A stretch of 64,000 bases of DNA, from assembly GCF_020386615.1 (NCBI RefSeq), contig NZ_CP077769.1, positions 2,976,001 through 3,040,000 of the forward strand, read 5' to 3'. The notes under the pieces are model-generated. The model had not been told where the DNA came from and made no database searches. It saw only the letters and a list, made by a program, of their open reading frames with translations. Of the stretch, positions 1-8,814 are shown piece after piece; within the stretch, counting starts at the first letter, position 1; each line of letters begins with the position of its first letter. The position numbers and the translations under genes are program-made. Source of the stretch: Chitinophaga pendula. GTDB taxonomy: Bacteria; Bacteroidota; Bacteroidia; Chitinophagales; Chitinophagaceae.

Positions 1-17
1 GCGGGTGATTTAGGGGG

Positions 18-72
18 GATGGTTATAGGAATGCTATAGGTTAATTATACGAATGATACAGGAGAGGTGGAC
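18..72. repeat. 11-bp phased direct-repeat element, copy 1
   Basis: Four units in exact 11-bp register begin at 23, 34, 45 and 56: TTATAGGAATG, CTATAGGTTAA, TTATACGAATG, ATACAGGAGAG, followed by GTGGAC. A second copy with the same total span lies at 27030-27084; both start with GATGGTTATA and end with TACAGGAGAGGTGGAC. Spacing by one helical turn suggests a protein-binding array, but function is unknown. This copy lies just past the stop codon of the sigma gene at 119 and near the window edge, so its left neighbour is not visible. Confidence 0.6.
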
Positions 73-118
73 GTGATGCCAAGAGTGGCCATGGGAGTGC
101 ATTTGCCGGTAGGCACAT

Positions 119-682
119 TTACAACTTATTAATAGTCAACGTCATGCATTTCACAATATGTTTGGTTGCATGTGCCATATGGACATCGATAGTATTGACA
201 GAGATATCGAGTATCTGGGCGACTTCTTTGTAGCGGAGGCCATCTTCGCGGATTAGTTTATAGATTAATTTGCGTTTTGGGGAGAGGCTGTTGACGGCGA
301 TTTGGAGTTTGCGCATCATTTCGCGGGAGATGAGGAGTTCTTCCGGGGAGATATCGGAGAGAGATACTTCGACGGTGAGGTCATCGAGGCTGAAATGTTT
401 GGTTTTTTGTTCGCGGGCGAGATAGTTGAGGGCGGTGTTTTTGGTGGAGACGTAGAGGTATACTTTGATGTTAGCAATGTTGAGGAGGCGTTCGCGGTTT
501 TTCCAGACGTTCACAAAAACGTCGGAGGCCACTTCTTCGGCAGACTCTTTGTTTCTAAGGATGGAATCTGCGAATTGGCTGAGTGGTTTGTAGAAGGTAC
601 GGAACAGCTCCTTATAGGCATTTTGGTCTGCCAAGGTAGCGATCCTTTCTATTAGTAATTGTGTATAGGCTGTGTCCCCCAC
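119..682 (-). CDS. ECF RNA polymerase sigma factor, FecI-like
   Basis: 187-residue sigma-70 family protein of the extracytoplasmic-function type. Region sigma-2 covers about residues 24-90 (YKELFRTFYKPL, AEEVASDVFVNVW) and sigma-4 about 130-182 with a helix-turn-helix (YKEVAQILDISVNTIDVHMA). In Bacteroidota such factors usually work with a membrane FecR and switch on a SusC-type uptake receptor; here any partner would lie left of the window because the gene runs leftward. The reading frame opens with GTG at 682 and there is no early internal ATG, so the start is not certain. No TAnnTTTG box was seen upstream. The call is firm at family level; target genes are unknown. Confidence 0.88.
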   Translation of the reverse strand: MGDTAYTQLLIERIATLADQNAYKELFRTFYKPLSQFADSILRNKESAEEVASDVFVNVWKNRERLLNIANIKVYLYVSTKNTALNYLAREQKTKHFSLDDLTVEVSLSDISPEELLISREMMRKLQIAVNSLSPKRKLIYKLIREDGLRYKEVAQILDISVNTIDVHMAHATKHIVKCMTLTINKL

Positions 683-798
683 TCTGCAGGTTTAGGTTCA
701 TAAACTGTTCGAGATAAAAATACTAGGTAAAAGTAAAATTTCCAAGCATCGTATTGCGGCGATGTTTAATAAACCATAAGATTATATATATTGGGGTC

Positions 799-1128
799 AT
801 GCGTACCATTCTTTTGTTATTAGTATCGAATACGTTTATGACGTTTGCCTGGTATGGGCATTTGAAGTATCAGGGGACGGCTTTATGGAAGGTGATCCTG
901 ATCAGTTGGGGGATTGCATTTTTTGAATACTGTTTTATGGTACCGGCGAACCGTTATGGGGCACAGGAGGGGTTTAGCGGGTTTCAGTTGAAGACGATAC
1001 AGGAGGTGGTGACGCTGACGGTATTTGCGTTGTTTGCGATCTTTTATTTGAAGGAGCCATTACGTTGGAACTACCTGGTATCGTTTGCCTGTATATTGGC
1101 GGCGGTATATTTTATGTTCAAGAAATAG
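799..1128 (+). CDS. DMT-superfamily small membrane protein (DUF486)
   Basis: 109 residues with four predicted transmembrane helices and the DUF486 pattern: an N-terminal helix (TILLLLVSNTFMTFAWYGHL), a central CFMVPANRYG segment, and QLKTIQEVVTL before the third helix. DUF486 proteins resemble half-size drug/metabolite transporters and probably dimerise in the inner membrane; substrates are unknown. The ATG at 799 fits the usual family N-terminus and length; an in-frame start 45 bases upstream would add a polar tail that the family lacks. It stands alone, divergent from the sigma gene, and is followed by a hairpin terminator. Confidence 0.82.
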   Translation: MRTILLLLVSNTFMTFAWYGHLKYQGTALWKVILISWGIAFFEYCFMVPANRYGAQEGFSGFQLKTIQEVVTLTVFALFAIFYLKEPLRWNYLVSFACILAAVYFMFKK

Positions 1129-1154
1129 CGGAGGGGCTGTTGTTTTGGCAAATA

Positions 1155-1190
1155 AAAAGCCGGCAGTACGGGGGTACTAACCGGCCTTTT
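1155..1190. terminator. Bidirectional hairpin terminator
   Basis: GCCGG and AGTAC pair with GTACT and CCGGC around a short G-rich loop; the stem is flanked by an A-run on the left and TTTT on the right, so it can end transcripts of both the DUF486 gene and the convergent gene at 1253. Confidence 0.75.
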
Positions 1191-1252
1191 GTAGGTCCAA
1201 CTTTTTCTATCATGCCTAGAGAAAAGCTATTTTATCTGCGGGTGCAGGGTAT

Positions 1253-1570
1253 TTATTTTTCCAACCTTATTTCACCCAGGTCGGTGGCTTTGCCATCTTC
1301 TACCTTTACTTCCTGCAGGGTTGCATCTTTGTAGGGATCTTTACCATCAACGATGACGGTGTAGGTACCTGCTTTTGCATTCTGGAGGTTAAAGGCTCCA
1401 TCTGTTACTACTGTTTTGAGGGTATCTGTACCCTGTATGGCCCATACTTCCTGGGCGCCTTCAGCCGGTGTTACTTTACCGCTGATGCTTCCACCTTCTG
1501 CACCTTTGAATGCGAAAGTTCCAAATGCCAATGCGGCTAGTGCCAGCATACCGATTCTCGTCTTTTTCAT
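1253..1570 (-). CDS. Secreted carboxypeptidase-regulatory-like protein
   Basis: 105-residue protein with a signal peptide (about residues 1-21; KK charge, then GMLALAALAFGTFAF) and a single beta-sandwich domain like the carboxypeptidase D regulatory domain: SISGKVTPAEGAQEVWA, then VTDGAFNLQNAKAGTYTV and a closing LGEIRLEK. Such domains serve as cell-surface or periplasmic modules in Bacteroidota; alone they have no known catalytic activity. The gene is monocistronic and convergent with the DUF486 gene. A small hairpin (GCCTG-TTAA-CAGGC, 1637-1650) lies in its upstream region. Function beyond localisation is inference. Confidence 0.7.
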   Translation of the reverse strand: MKKTRIGMLALAALAFGTFAFKGAEGGSISGKVTPAEGAQEVWAIQGTDTLKTVVTDGAFNLQNAKAGTYTVIVDGKDPYKDATLQEVKVEDGKATDLGEIRLEK

Positions 1571-1952
1571 GGCGTTGACTTTTAGGTTTTTGTAATAAAG
1601 ATTACGTATAATAATTGTTGTGACTTTTTAATGGTGCCTGTTAAGCAGGCATTTGTATTGTCCCTTTACTAACTATACATCAGGTTGGTGGGTTACCATT
1701 AGCCGGTAGGTGTAAAAAGTGCGGCTTTAACTTTTTTTTAAGAAAAAAGGGGATTCTTTGTGATATCTGTAAGTTTTTGTGGGTATAACACTAATGTGGC
1801 ATCTTACTTGCTGCAAGATCGTGCTACGGTTGATAAATAATGGGCCTATTAATGATAATAATTTAAATTTGCCCAATTGTGATCTGCAAGCCCATAGCCC
1901 ACTGGAAGTCAAAATAACGATCAGAACCTATTAAATAAAAGCCAAAGAAAGG
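1571..1952. other. Divergent intergenic region
   Basis: About 380 bases between two outward-reading genes. It holds the hairpin at 1637-1650, an A/T-rich tract near 1732-1747, and a TAAATTTG box at 1864-1871. No open frame with gene-like content was seen. Confidence 0.6.
1864..1871 (+). promoter_or_regulatory. Bacteroidota -7 box (TAAATTTG)
   Basis: Exact match to TAnnTTTG, 81 bases before the sigma gene start at 1953; probably its promoter. No clear -33 TTG was checked. Confidence 0.5.
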
Positions 1953-2492
1953 ATGTTGCCGCTTAGTAATACAGAAATTGTGCAGGGTATCCGTAACAGG
2001 GATCGGGAGATATATGGGATTGTGTTTAAGGAATATTCGCCGGCTATGTTCAGTATTGCCTTTCGGTATTTGAAGGACCAGGATGAGGCGCGGGACATGG
2101 TACAGGATGTATTTCTCAATTTGTGGCGTACGGCGGACAATCTGGATGAGCGTGCGCCATTGCAGCATTATTTGGCGCGAGCCACGGTGAATACCTGTCT
2201 AAACCGTATCAAGAAGAACCAGCGACAGCAACAGTATACGAAGGAGCAGCTGCATACTACTGCGCCAGCTGCGGAGAGTTTATCCCTAGAGTACAAGGAA
2301 TTGGAAGCGAAATATCACGCAATATTAGAGAAGTTGCCGGACCAGTGCCGGCGGGTATTTGAAATGAGCCGTTTCAGTGGATTATCCCCTACTGAGATTT
2401 CGACCCAGCTGAATATATCTATTAATACGGTGTATACTCATCTAACGAATGCCTTAAAAAGGATCCGCGTGGAACTACTCAACCAACAATAG
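1953..2492 (+). CDS. ECF RNA polymerase sigma factor, FecI-like
   Basis: 179 residues. Sigma-2 lies at about 22-88 (FKEYSPAMFSIAFRYLKDQ, ARDMVQDVFLNLWRT) and sigma-4 at about 115-170 (LPDQCRRVFEMSRFSGLSPT, ISTQLNISINTVYTHL). It is followed 78 bases later by a FecR gene and then by a SusC-like receptor, the classic cell-surface signalling arrangement in which substrate binding at the receptor relieves FecR and frees the sigma factor to transcribe the receptor locus. The ATG at 1953 gives a normal family N-terminus. Expected targets are the receptor and protease downstream (inference from order). Confidence 0.92.
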   Translation: MLPLSNTEIVQGIRNRDREIYGIVFKEYSPAMFSIAFRYLKDQDEARDMVQDVFLNLWRTADNLDERAPLQHYLARATVNTCLNRIKKNQRQQQYTKEQLHTTAPAAESLSLEYKELEAKYHAILEKLPDQCRRVFEMSRFSGLSPTEISTQLNISINTVYTHLTNALKRIRVELLNQQ

Positions 2493-2570
2493 TCCTCCAG
2501 GTGCTGTTATTTTTTTTGGTGTTACCCTAATGGTAACTCCATTATTGATTGTATTATATTATGAAGCGTC

Positions 2571-3563
2571 ATGATGAACACGACACCCGATATTGATATA
2601 GTGATCCGCTACCTGGAGGAACCAGCATCAGAGGAGAACAAGCAGGCACTGGATGCCTGGTTGCAGCGGGACCCCTCTAACCTGGATATTTTCCTGGAAA
2701 CCAAGGCCTTATGGCAAGGGGAAGCGATCCCGGCGGCGCCTGCTTACCAGGTGGAGCTGGAATGGGAGTTATTGGCTCCGCAGTTGGTGTTGCCGGAAGA
2801 GGCGGTGAAGATACAGGAGGTACCGGCGGTGAGGACTGGTAAGGTCCGGTTGATGCGATCGCGTATATGGTGGGCAGCAGCGGCGGTAGTCGTAGTGGTG
2901 GGTGGTGTATTATGGTTAAAGCCACCGGCTTTGCGGGTGCAGCAGACGGCGCAGCATACGGACAGTTTGCGGTTGCCTGACGGGACGGCTTTGTATATGA
3001 ATGCGCATACTAAGGTAAAATATCCGCCTAAGTTCAAGGGTAACAGCCGTGATCTGTATGTGCAGCACGGGGAGGTATTCCTGGACGTGGCGCAAATGCC
3101 GGAGAAGCCATTTGTGGTGCATATGGAGGATGTGGATGTGCAGGTGTTGGGGACGGCTTTTGACCTCAAGCAGACGGCTGCGGGAGTGAAGGTGTATGTA
3201 CAGAGTGGTAAGGTGCAAGCTTATTTTCGGAAGACGAAAAAGTCCGTCATCTTAACGCCGGGGCTGGAGGCTTATATGTTGCAGGCGCATGAGACGATCA
3301 GTACGCGCGAGCATCTTAAGAACAGTAATGTCATTGCCTGGAAAACGGGGCGTTTGATATTTGAGGACACCCCTTTATCAGAGGTAGGTGAAGTATTATC
3401 AAATGTGTACCATGTACAGGTTAATATAAAAGACCCATCTCTGGCAGATAAAAAGCTGGTAGCTTCTTTCCAGCAGGAGTCGCTGCCGGAGGTATTACGT
3501 ACTATCTCAAAGGCCTTACAGGTCGAGGTAACACAAAAAGACAGTCTCGTAGAAATTTACTAG
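2571..3563 (+). CDS. FecR-family anti-sigma factor
   Basis: 330 residues with the Bacteroidota FecR layout: a cytoplasmic sigma-binding N-terminus (about 1-95), one transmembrane helix (about 99-117, WWAAAAVVVVVGGVLWL), a periplasmic FecR domain (about 130-225; SLRLPDGTALYMNAHTKVKY, VQVLGTAFDLK) and a C-terminal DUF4974 STN-like domain (about 250-330; KTGRLIFEDTPLSEV). It carries the signal from the receptor encoded next to the sigma factor encoded before it. Two adjacent ATG codons at 2571 and 2574 are possible starts. The receptor gene begins 10 bases after its stop, so the two are probably co-transcribed. Confidence 0.92.
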   Translation: MMNTTPDIDIVIRYLEEPASEENKQALDAWLQRDPSNLDIFLETKALWQGEAIPAAPAYQVELEWELLAPQLVLPEEAVKIQEVPAVRTGKVRLMRSRIWWAAAAVVVVVGGVLWLKPPALRVQQTAQHTDSLRLPDGTALYMNAHTKVKYPPKFKGNSRDLYVQHGEVFLDVAQMPEKPFVVHMEDVDVQVLGTAFDLKQTAAGVKVYVQSGKVQAYFRKTKKSVILTPGLEAYMLQAHETISTREHLKNSNVIAWKTGRLIFEDTPLSEVGEVLSNVYHVQVNIKDPSLADKKLVASFQQESLPEVLRTISKALQVEVTQKDSLVEIY

Positions 3564-3573
3564 CAGACCCGAT

Positions 3574-6500
3574 ATGGTGGCTATCCTACATGCATTATAT
3601 CAGGTGCTGCGCACTATGGCACGGCTATGCCCACGGTTTTTTTTGCCGATGGGCATCTCGTTATTTATGGCTATGCCGGTGATGAGCCAAGTGGTGCCGG
3701 CTGCGGATGGGAACGGCAAGGTGACGATCCGGGTGTACCGGGCGAACCTGAAGCAGGTGATCCGGCTGATAGAGCAGCAGACGGGGCTTACTTTTGCTAT
3801 CTCCACTACGGCGCTTGACAATGCGCCCCCTATTTCCTTACAAGTGAAAGACGCTCCTTTGGAGCAGGTGTTGGGTAAGATGTTTGCCTATACTAACTAT
3901 GCTTACGAGATCCGTAACAAGCAGATCATTGTGTATCCGCAGACGAGCTCTCCGCTTCTCTCCCGCTCTATCCGCGGGAGTACGAACCATGCGGAGGCAG
4001 TGACGGTGAGTGGTGTGGTGACGGACGGGGAGCATGTGCTGGCGGGGGTATCGGTGCGGGAGAAAGGCACGCGGAACGGGGCCAGCACTAACGGTAACGG
4101 TTATTTCAAACTGGAGGTGGGCAGTGGGGCGGCGGTGTTACAATTTTCGCTGATCGGCTATATTCCGCAGGAGGTGGTGTTGAAGGACCGGAAGAACCTG
4201 GCGGTGGTGTTGCAAGGGGATACGAAGGTATTGAACGACCTGGTAATCATCGGGTATGATCTGCAGAACCGGGCTAATATCACTGGTGCTATTGCGCGGG
4301 TGGAAGGGAAAAGGCTGAAGAGCCGGCCTGTTTCTAATGTGCTGGCGGCGTTGCAAGGTACTGCCCCGGGATTGCTGGTGACCCGTAGTAACGGGCAGCC
4401 AGGAAAGGAAGGGTTTAACATACAGATACGCGGTTTATCTTCTGTGAATAATAGTGAGCCATTTGTGCTGATTGACGGGGCGGTTGGGTCGCTGACGCTG
4501 CTGAACCCGGAGGATATTGAATCGGTATCGGTGCTGAAGGATGCGGCGGCGGTGTCTATTTATGGGCCGTTGGCGGCAGGCGGGGCGGTGCTGGTGACGA
4601 CTAAACGTGCCAAGGCCGGTAAGTTGAGTGTGGAGTATGGCAGTCTTGCCGGTGTGGAGCGGCCTATCAATCTGCCGAAGCGTTTGCATGCCTGGGAGGA
4701 GGCGGAGCAGTTGAATGTAGCCGCAGCGAATGCGGGCTTACCACCGTTCTGGAGTCCGGAGCAGCTGGTGTTGTTAAAAGATCCGGCTATCAATGCGATC
4801 CGGTTGCCGGACGGTCGTTTTGAGTATTACGGTGACTTGAACCAGTTGCAGGCGTTGACGAGAAGTAGCAGTACTACACAGAAACATAATATTACGGTCA
4901 AGGGCGGCAGTGAGCGACATCAATATTTGTTGTCTGTCGGGCATTTTGCCCGTATGGGGTTGTTCCGTATAGGACCGGATAATACTTCGCGTACGAATGT
5001 ACGCTTCAATATGAACAACCAGCTGAGTAGCCATCTGAGCCTGGAATCGGGGTTGACTTATGTGCAGAATCATACGGTATCACCCAGTTGGCCGGTGGAC
5101 GGTAACTATGGGATGCTGAACTACCTGTACCAGGCGCCCTCGAATATTCCGGTGTTTGTGCCTGGTACGGAGAAGTACACTGGGATATTCAATCCTTATG
5201 CGGTATTGAAGGACGGTGGGAAGCGGGATGAGATGACACGATATGCCAGTGGTGTGTTCACGCTGAAGGCGGAGCATCTGCTGCCCGGGTTGACGTTGAA
5301 GGCGGTGTATAGTCCGCAATGGCAGCAATATGATGACCGGCTGGCGCGGCGAACGATCCCATTATGGAACGGTGATTGGCTTGTGCGCAATCTGTACCGG
5401 CCTAATTCTTTGAAGGATACCCGTCTGACGACGGTGCAGCATAACCTGCAATTGCTGGCGGACTATGAGCTACCGGTTGCTGCGGATGATCATCTGCATT
5501 TGCTCGGAGGTTATTCGCTGGACAGTTATTCGCATGAGCTGACTACTTACCGGGCGACGCAGGTGAGTCCGACGGAGCTAACGAAACTTCGTATAGCAGA
5601 CCGGCAGCGGGCTACACAGACGGGGTATACGGGGAGTGGGTTCCTGTCTTCTTATTTTGCCCGTTTCAACTGGAACCATGACGAGCGTTATTTGTTGGAG
5701 GCTAACCTGGTGGCGGCTCATTTGGAGACTTTCGGCGGTATGCAAAACCCGACGGACCGGTGGCGATTTTTCCCCTCTATTGCGGCTGGGTGGCGTATCA
5801 ATAACGAGCGATGGTTCAAGGAGGCGATGCCTTTTGTGGATGAGTTGAAGTTGCGTGCTTCGTGGGGGCAGGTAGGTAGTTTTAATCGTTATGCGCGACT
5901 GAATGATTACCAGTACCGGGAGAACCTGTATTACCAGCAGGAGTTACCGCTGGAGGCTTATTTGCGTAATAACCGGTATATGCCTGGCGCCAGCAGCTGG
6001 GAAAAGATCACATCTGTCAATGCCGGGATAGATATTGGATTGTTCCGCAGCCGGCTTAATGTAACGCTGGATATGTTCCTGAAGCGCAATAACAATATGC
6101 AGGTATTGGTCCAAAATGCCTATGTGCCTGGTTTGTTGCCAGCGACTTATAATACGGCGGTGTTACGATCGAAGGGATGGGAGCTGAATGTAGGCTGGCG
6201 GGATCGTAAGGGTGCATTTAATTATTGGGTGAATGCGAACATTTTCGATGATAACAACAAGATACTCCGTAATGACGGGCCGATGCGTTACCAGGCGGGA
6301 TTGAACAGCGGGTTGGAAGGATATCCTTATAATTCGCTGTTTGGCTACAGGGCCAATGGTTATTTCCAGCAAGCCGGGGAGGTGGCTATGCATGCTTTCC
6401 AGTCGGATAAAACGGGCGCTGGTGATATCCGGTATGTGGATGTGAACGGGGACGGGCGTATCAATACGGGAGCTAATACGGCGTCGGATCACGGTGACCT

Positions 6501-6996
6501 GGTGTACCTGGGAAGTCCTGATCCCCGGTATGTGTATGGTTTTGATGCTGGATTTACGTATAAGGGATTTGATTTTGCCATTTTTTTCCAGGGGGTTGGC
6601 CGGCGTAAGTTACTGATCCCGCCGGTGTATAGTCTGCCTTTTACGGATAGCTGGCGGCAGCCCTGGGATATACAGCAGGACTATTGGCGGCCGGACAATC
6701 CCCAGGCGGCATTTCCCAGGCCATATGCGGGATATAATATGAACCAGGAGCCCTCTTCTCACTGGCTGATGAATGCGGCGTATATCCGGTTGAAGAATCT
6801 GCAGTTGGGTTATACCTTTAAATTCGGGCGGCCGAAGTCGTGGATAGAGCAGTTGCGGATCTATTTTTCGGGGCAGGATCTATGGGAGGTAAACCGGATG
6901 AAGATCCGGTATTATGATCCTGAGCAGAATGGAATCAACGGTTATGAGTATCCATTTTTCCGATCGTTTACGATTGGGGTGAATGCTAATTTTTAA
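3574..6996 (+). CDS. SusC/RagA-type TonB-dependent receptor with STN signalling domain
   Basis: 1140 residues. After a signal peptide ending near residue 39 comes an STN domain (about 50-121), then a carboxypeptidase-D regulatory-like domain (about 143-215; GVVTDGEHVLAGVSVREKGT), the plug (about 225-345; NVLAALQGTAPGLLV, IQIRGLSS, ESVSVLKDAAAVSIYGP) and a 22-strand-type barrel ending in FRSFTIGVNANF. The STN domain is the part that talks to FecR, which matches the sigma/FecR genes just upstream. Unusually, no SusD lipoprotein follows; the next gene is a secreted protease. The true start may be ATG 3616, which gives a more typical signal peptide. Substrate unknown; peptide uptake is a guess from the protease. 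Confidence 0.92.
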   Translation: MVAILHALYQVLRTMARLCPRFFLPMGISLFMAMPVMSQVVPAADGNGKVTIRVYRANLKQVIRLIEQQTGLTFAISTTALDNAPPISLQVKDAPLEQVLGKMFAYTNYAYEIRNKQIIVYPQTSSPLLSRSIRGSTNHAEAVTVSGVVTDGEHVLAGVSVREKGTRNGASTNGNGYFKLEVGSGAAVLQFSLIGYIPQEVVLKDRKNLAVVLQGDTKVLNDLVIIGYDLQNRANITGAIARVEGKRLKSRPVSNVLAALQGTAPGLLVTRSNGQPGKEGFNIQIRGLSSVNNSEPFVLIDGAVGSLTLLNPEDIESVSVLKDAAAVSIYGPLAAGGAVLVTTKRAKAGKLSVEYGSLAGVERPINLPKRLHAWEEAEQLNVAAANAGLPPFWSPEQLVLLKDPAINAIRLPDGRFEYYGDLNQLQALTRSSSTTQKHNITVKGGSERHQYLLSVGHFARMGLFRIGPDNTSRTNVRFNMNNQLSSHLSLESGLTYVQNHTVSPSWPVDGNYGMLNYLYQAPSNIPVFVPGTEKYTGIFNPYAVLKDGGKRDEMTRYASGVFTLKAEHLLPGLTLKAVYSPQWQQYDDRLARRTIPLWNGDWLVRNLYRPNSLKDTRLTTVQHNLQLLADYELPVAADDHLHLLGGYSLDSYSHELTTYRATQVSPTELTKLRIADRQRATQTGYTGSGFLSSYFARFNWNHDERYLLEANLVAAHLETFGGMQNPTDRWRFFPSIAAGWRINNERWFKEAMPFVDELKLRASWGQVGSFNRYARLNDYQYRENLYYQQELPLEAYLRNNRYMPGASSWEKITSVNAGIDIGLFRSRLNVTLDMFLKRNNNMQVLVQNAYVPGLLPATYNTAVLRSKGWELNVGWRDRKGAFNYWVNANIFDDNNKILRNDGPMRYQAGLNSGLEGYPYNSLFGYRANGYFQQAGEVAMHAFQSDKTGAGDIRYVDVNGDGRINTGANTASDHGDLVYLGSPDPRYVYGFDAGFTYKGFDFAIFFQGVGRRKLLIPPVYSLPFTDSWRQPWDIQQDYWRPDNPQAAFPRPYAGYNMNQEPSSHWLMNAAYIRLKNLQLGYTFKFGRPKSWIEQLRIYFSGQDLWEVNRMKIRYYDPEQNGINGYEYPFFRSFTIGVNANF

Positions 6997-7245
6997 TTTA
7001 TATTGCCAATAATTTTCTATATTCGACACAGAATTTCACGTGCCGGTACCCAGTGTGTAAAAGCCACCAATCGTTTGTATAACCGCAGCCAGCCTACAGT
7101 ATCAGCACCATCAACCAAACAACCATTTAATAACCAGTCGTTCTGAGATCCATATCATATCAACCAATGAGACTTTGTCTTAATCCTTCACTTATCACAG
7201 GAGTCCTCTCCTAGTGTGTTTTATTCACTTTAACTATAAAATCAT

Positions 7246-8727
7246 ATGAGAACTCGCCTATTGTTAGCCATTGCCCTATGCGTGAGCGTTATAGGGTGTA
7301 CCAAGAAGACGCAAGTCGACGCTCCCGATTCCCAGGAGGAGCGCACGTCTCCTCCAGTGGGTCTGAAGGGTCAGAACCAATTGCTGCCTGGAGTGAGCCA
7401 GTACCGTTTGCTGGTAAAGTTCAAAGCGGAGGAAGTATTGAATGTAGAAAAGGCTAAGCCGGTATTTTCCAATCAGCGATCTGCGGCGGTAGCGGAGCAG
7501 TGGGGTAAGTCCAAGCAAGGAATTTATTCTTTCAGTTATGAGCAGGTCATTCCTTTTACTGACCAGGAGAAATCTGCTATGACACAGGGCCGGGTGATGC
7601 CTGTTGGGCCCGGGCAGTTCAATCCTTATCCGTTCCGGGGTATGGTGTATGTAAAGGAAGCGGAGCAGATGCAGCCGGCGGAAGTGCTGGCATTGGCGAA
7701 CGAGTTTGAGCAACTGGATATGGTAGAATATGCGGTTGTATCGCCATTGACACCTCCTCCCCCTCCTGCTACACCGGATTTTACGGCGCAGCAATATTAC
7801 AAGAATGATGTTGATGGCAGCGGTACGAATGTACGCGGTATCAATGCGGAATATGCGTGGTCTATTGGTGTGACCGGCGGTGGTATCCGTATTGCGGATA
7901 TTGAGTGGGGATATAACAAGAACCATGAGGACCTGGTCGGTACGCGTGCGCAGGAGTTGTTGCCTCCCCCTGATGATCAGTTCAAGGATCATGGTACGGC
8001 GGTAGCGGGTATCCTTCTGGGGCAGAAAAACTCTTTTGGTGTGACAGGTATGGTATATGGTGCGGATGCACTTTATGTGGTATCTGAGCGTGTGAGAGGC
8101 AGAGCTGGTGGTATTGCTGAAGGATTGAAAAAATTAAGGCGGGGCGATGTGTTCCTGTATGAGATGCAGACCGGTGGTCAGGGAGGTCAGTATGTACCTG
8201 CTGATTATGACCAGTCTGTTTGGGATATTACGAAGGCGGCCACTGATTCTGGTATTGTGATTGTGGCGGCTGCGGGTAATGGTAACCAGGATCTGAACAG
8301 TGCGTTTTATGCCAGTTACCGTGCCAGGGGCGACAACGGTGCGATTATTGTGGGCGCCGGTACTAAGTCAGGCCGTAATAAGGCCAGTTTTTCTACTTAT
8401 GGTGACAATGTACATGTACAAGGTTGGGGTGACTGGACGGTGACATCTACGGGTTATACTTCTTTGTATAATGGCGGTGCGAATGCTGGTTATACGAAGG
8501 ATTTCTCCGGTACTTCATCTGCTACGCCTATTGTGGCATCTGCGGTGATCGCGGTACAGTCGTGGTATAAATCCAGGACGGGTAATGTACTGGCTCCTCG
8601 GGCTATCCGTACGTTGCTGATCAATACGGGTATTGCTCAGGGCAGTGGTGGTCATATTGGGCCACAGCCTAACATCAAGGCGGCTATTGAGTCATTGTCT
8701 GCCAGCACTGGTACTCCGATCAGATAG
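7246..8727 (+). CDS. Subtilisin-like (S8) serine protease, predicted lipoprotein
   Basis: 493 residues. A lipoprotein signal peptide ends at Cys18 (SVIGC), so the enzyme is probably anchored to the outer membrane. Residues about 50-170 look like a propeptide. The catalytic domain follows: Asp218 (IRIADIEWGYN), His249 (FKDHGTAVAGIL), oxyanion Asn345 (VIVAAAGNGN) and Ser424 (SGTSSATPIVAS). The Asp motif (ADIEWG) departs from the usual DTG, so activity is likely but not proven. It lies 249 bases after the receptor gene, with no terminator seen between, and takes the place where a SusD would be expected. It may release peptides for that receptor (inference). A strong terminator follows. Confidence 0.88.
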   Translation: MRTRLLLAIALCVSVIGCTKKTQVDAPDSQEERTSPPVGLKGQNQLLPGVSQYRLLVKFKAEEVLNVEKAKPVFSNQRSAAVAEQWGKSKQGIYSFSYEQVIPFTDQEKSAMTQGRVMPVGPGQFNPYPFRGMVYVKEAEQMQPAEVLALANEFEQLDMVEYAVVSPLTPPPPPATPDFTAQQYYKNDVDGSGTNVRGINAEYAWSIGVTGGGIRIADIEWGYNKNHEDLVGTRAQELLPPPDDQFKDHGTAVAGILLGQKNSFGVTGMVYGADALYVVSERVRGRAGGIAEGLKKLRRGDVFLYEMQTGGQGGQYVPADYDQSVWDITKAATDSGIVIVAAAGNGNQDLNSAFYASYRARGDNGAIIVGAGTKSGRNKASFSTYGDNVHVQGWGDWTVTSTGYTSLYNGGANAGYTKDFSGTSSATPIVASAVIAVQSWYKSRTGNVLAPRAIRTLLINTGIAQGSGGHIGPQPNIKAAIESLSASTGTPIR

Positions 8728-8751
8728 TTGTGCAGGTATGTTATAAGACAG

Positions 8752-8790
8752 GAAGGGCTGCTTTGATATGAAGCAGCCCTTCTTGTTTTT
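8752..8790 (+). terminator. Rho-independent terminator
   Basis: Perfect 12-bp stem: GAAGGGCTGCTT pairs with AAGCAGCCCTTC around TGATATG, followed by a T-rich tract. It ends the protease transcript and may also act on pyrB from the other side. Confidence 0.85.
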
Positions 8791-8814
8791 ATTGTACGGA
8801 TGATCGGGTTATGA

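Noticed and set aside
6997..7245. Missing SusD between receptor and protease
   Set aside because: The 249-base gap was read in all frames; only very short frames occur and no SusD remnant was seen.
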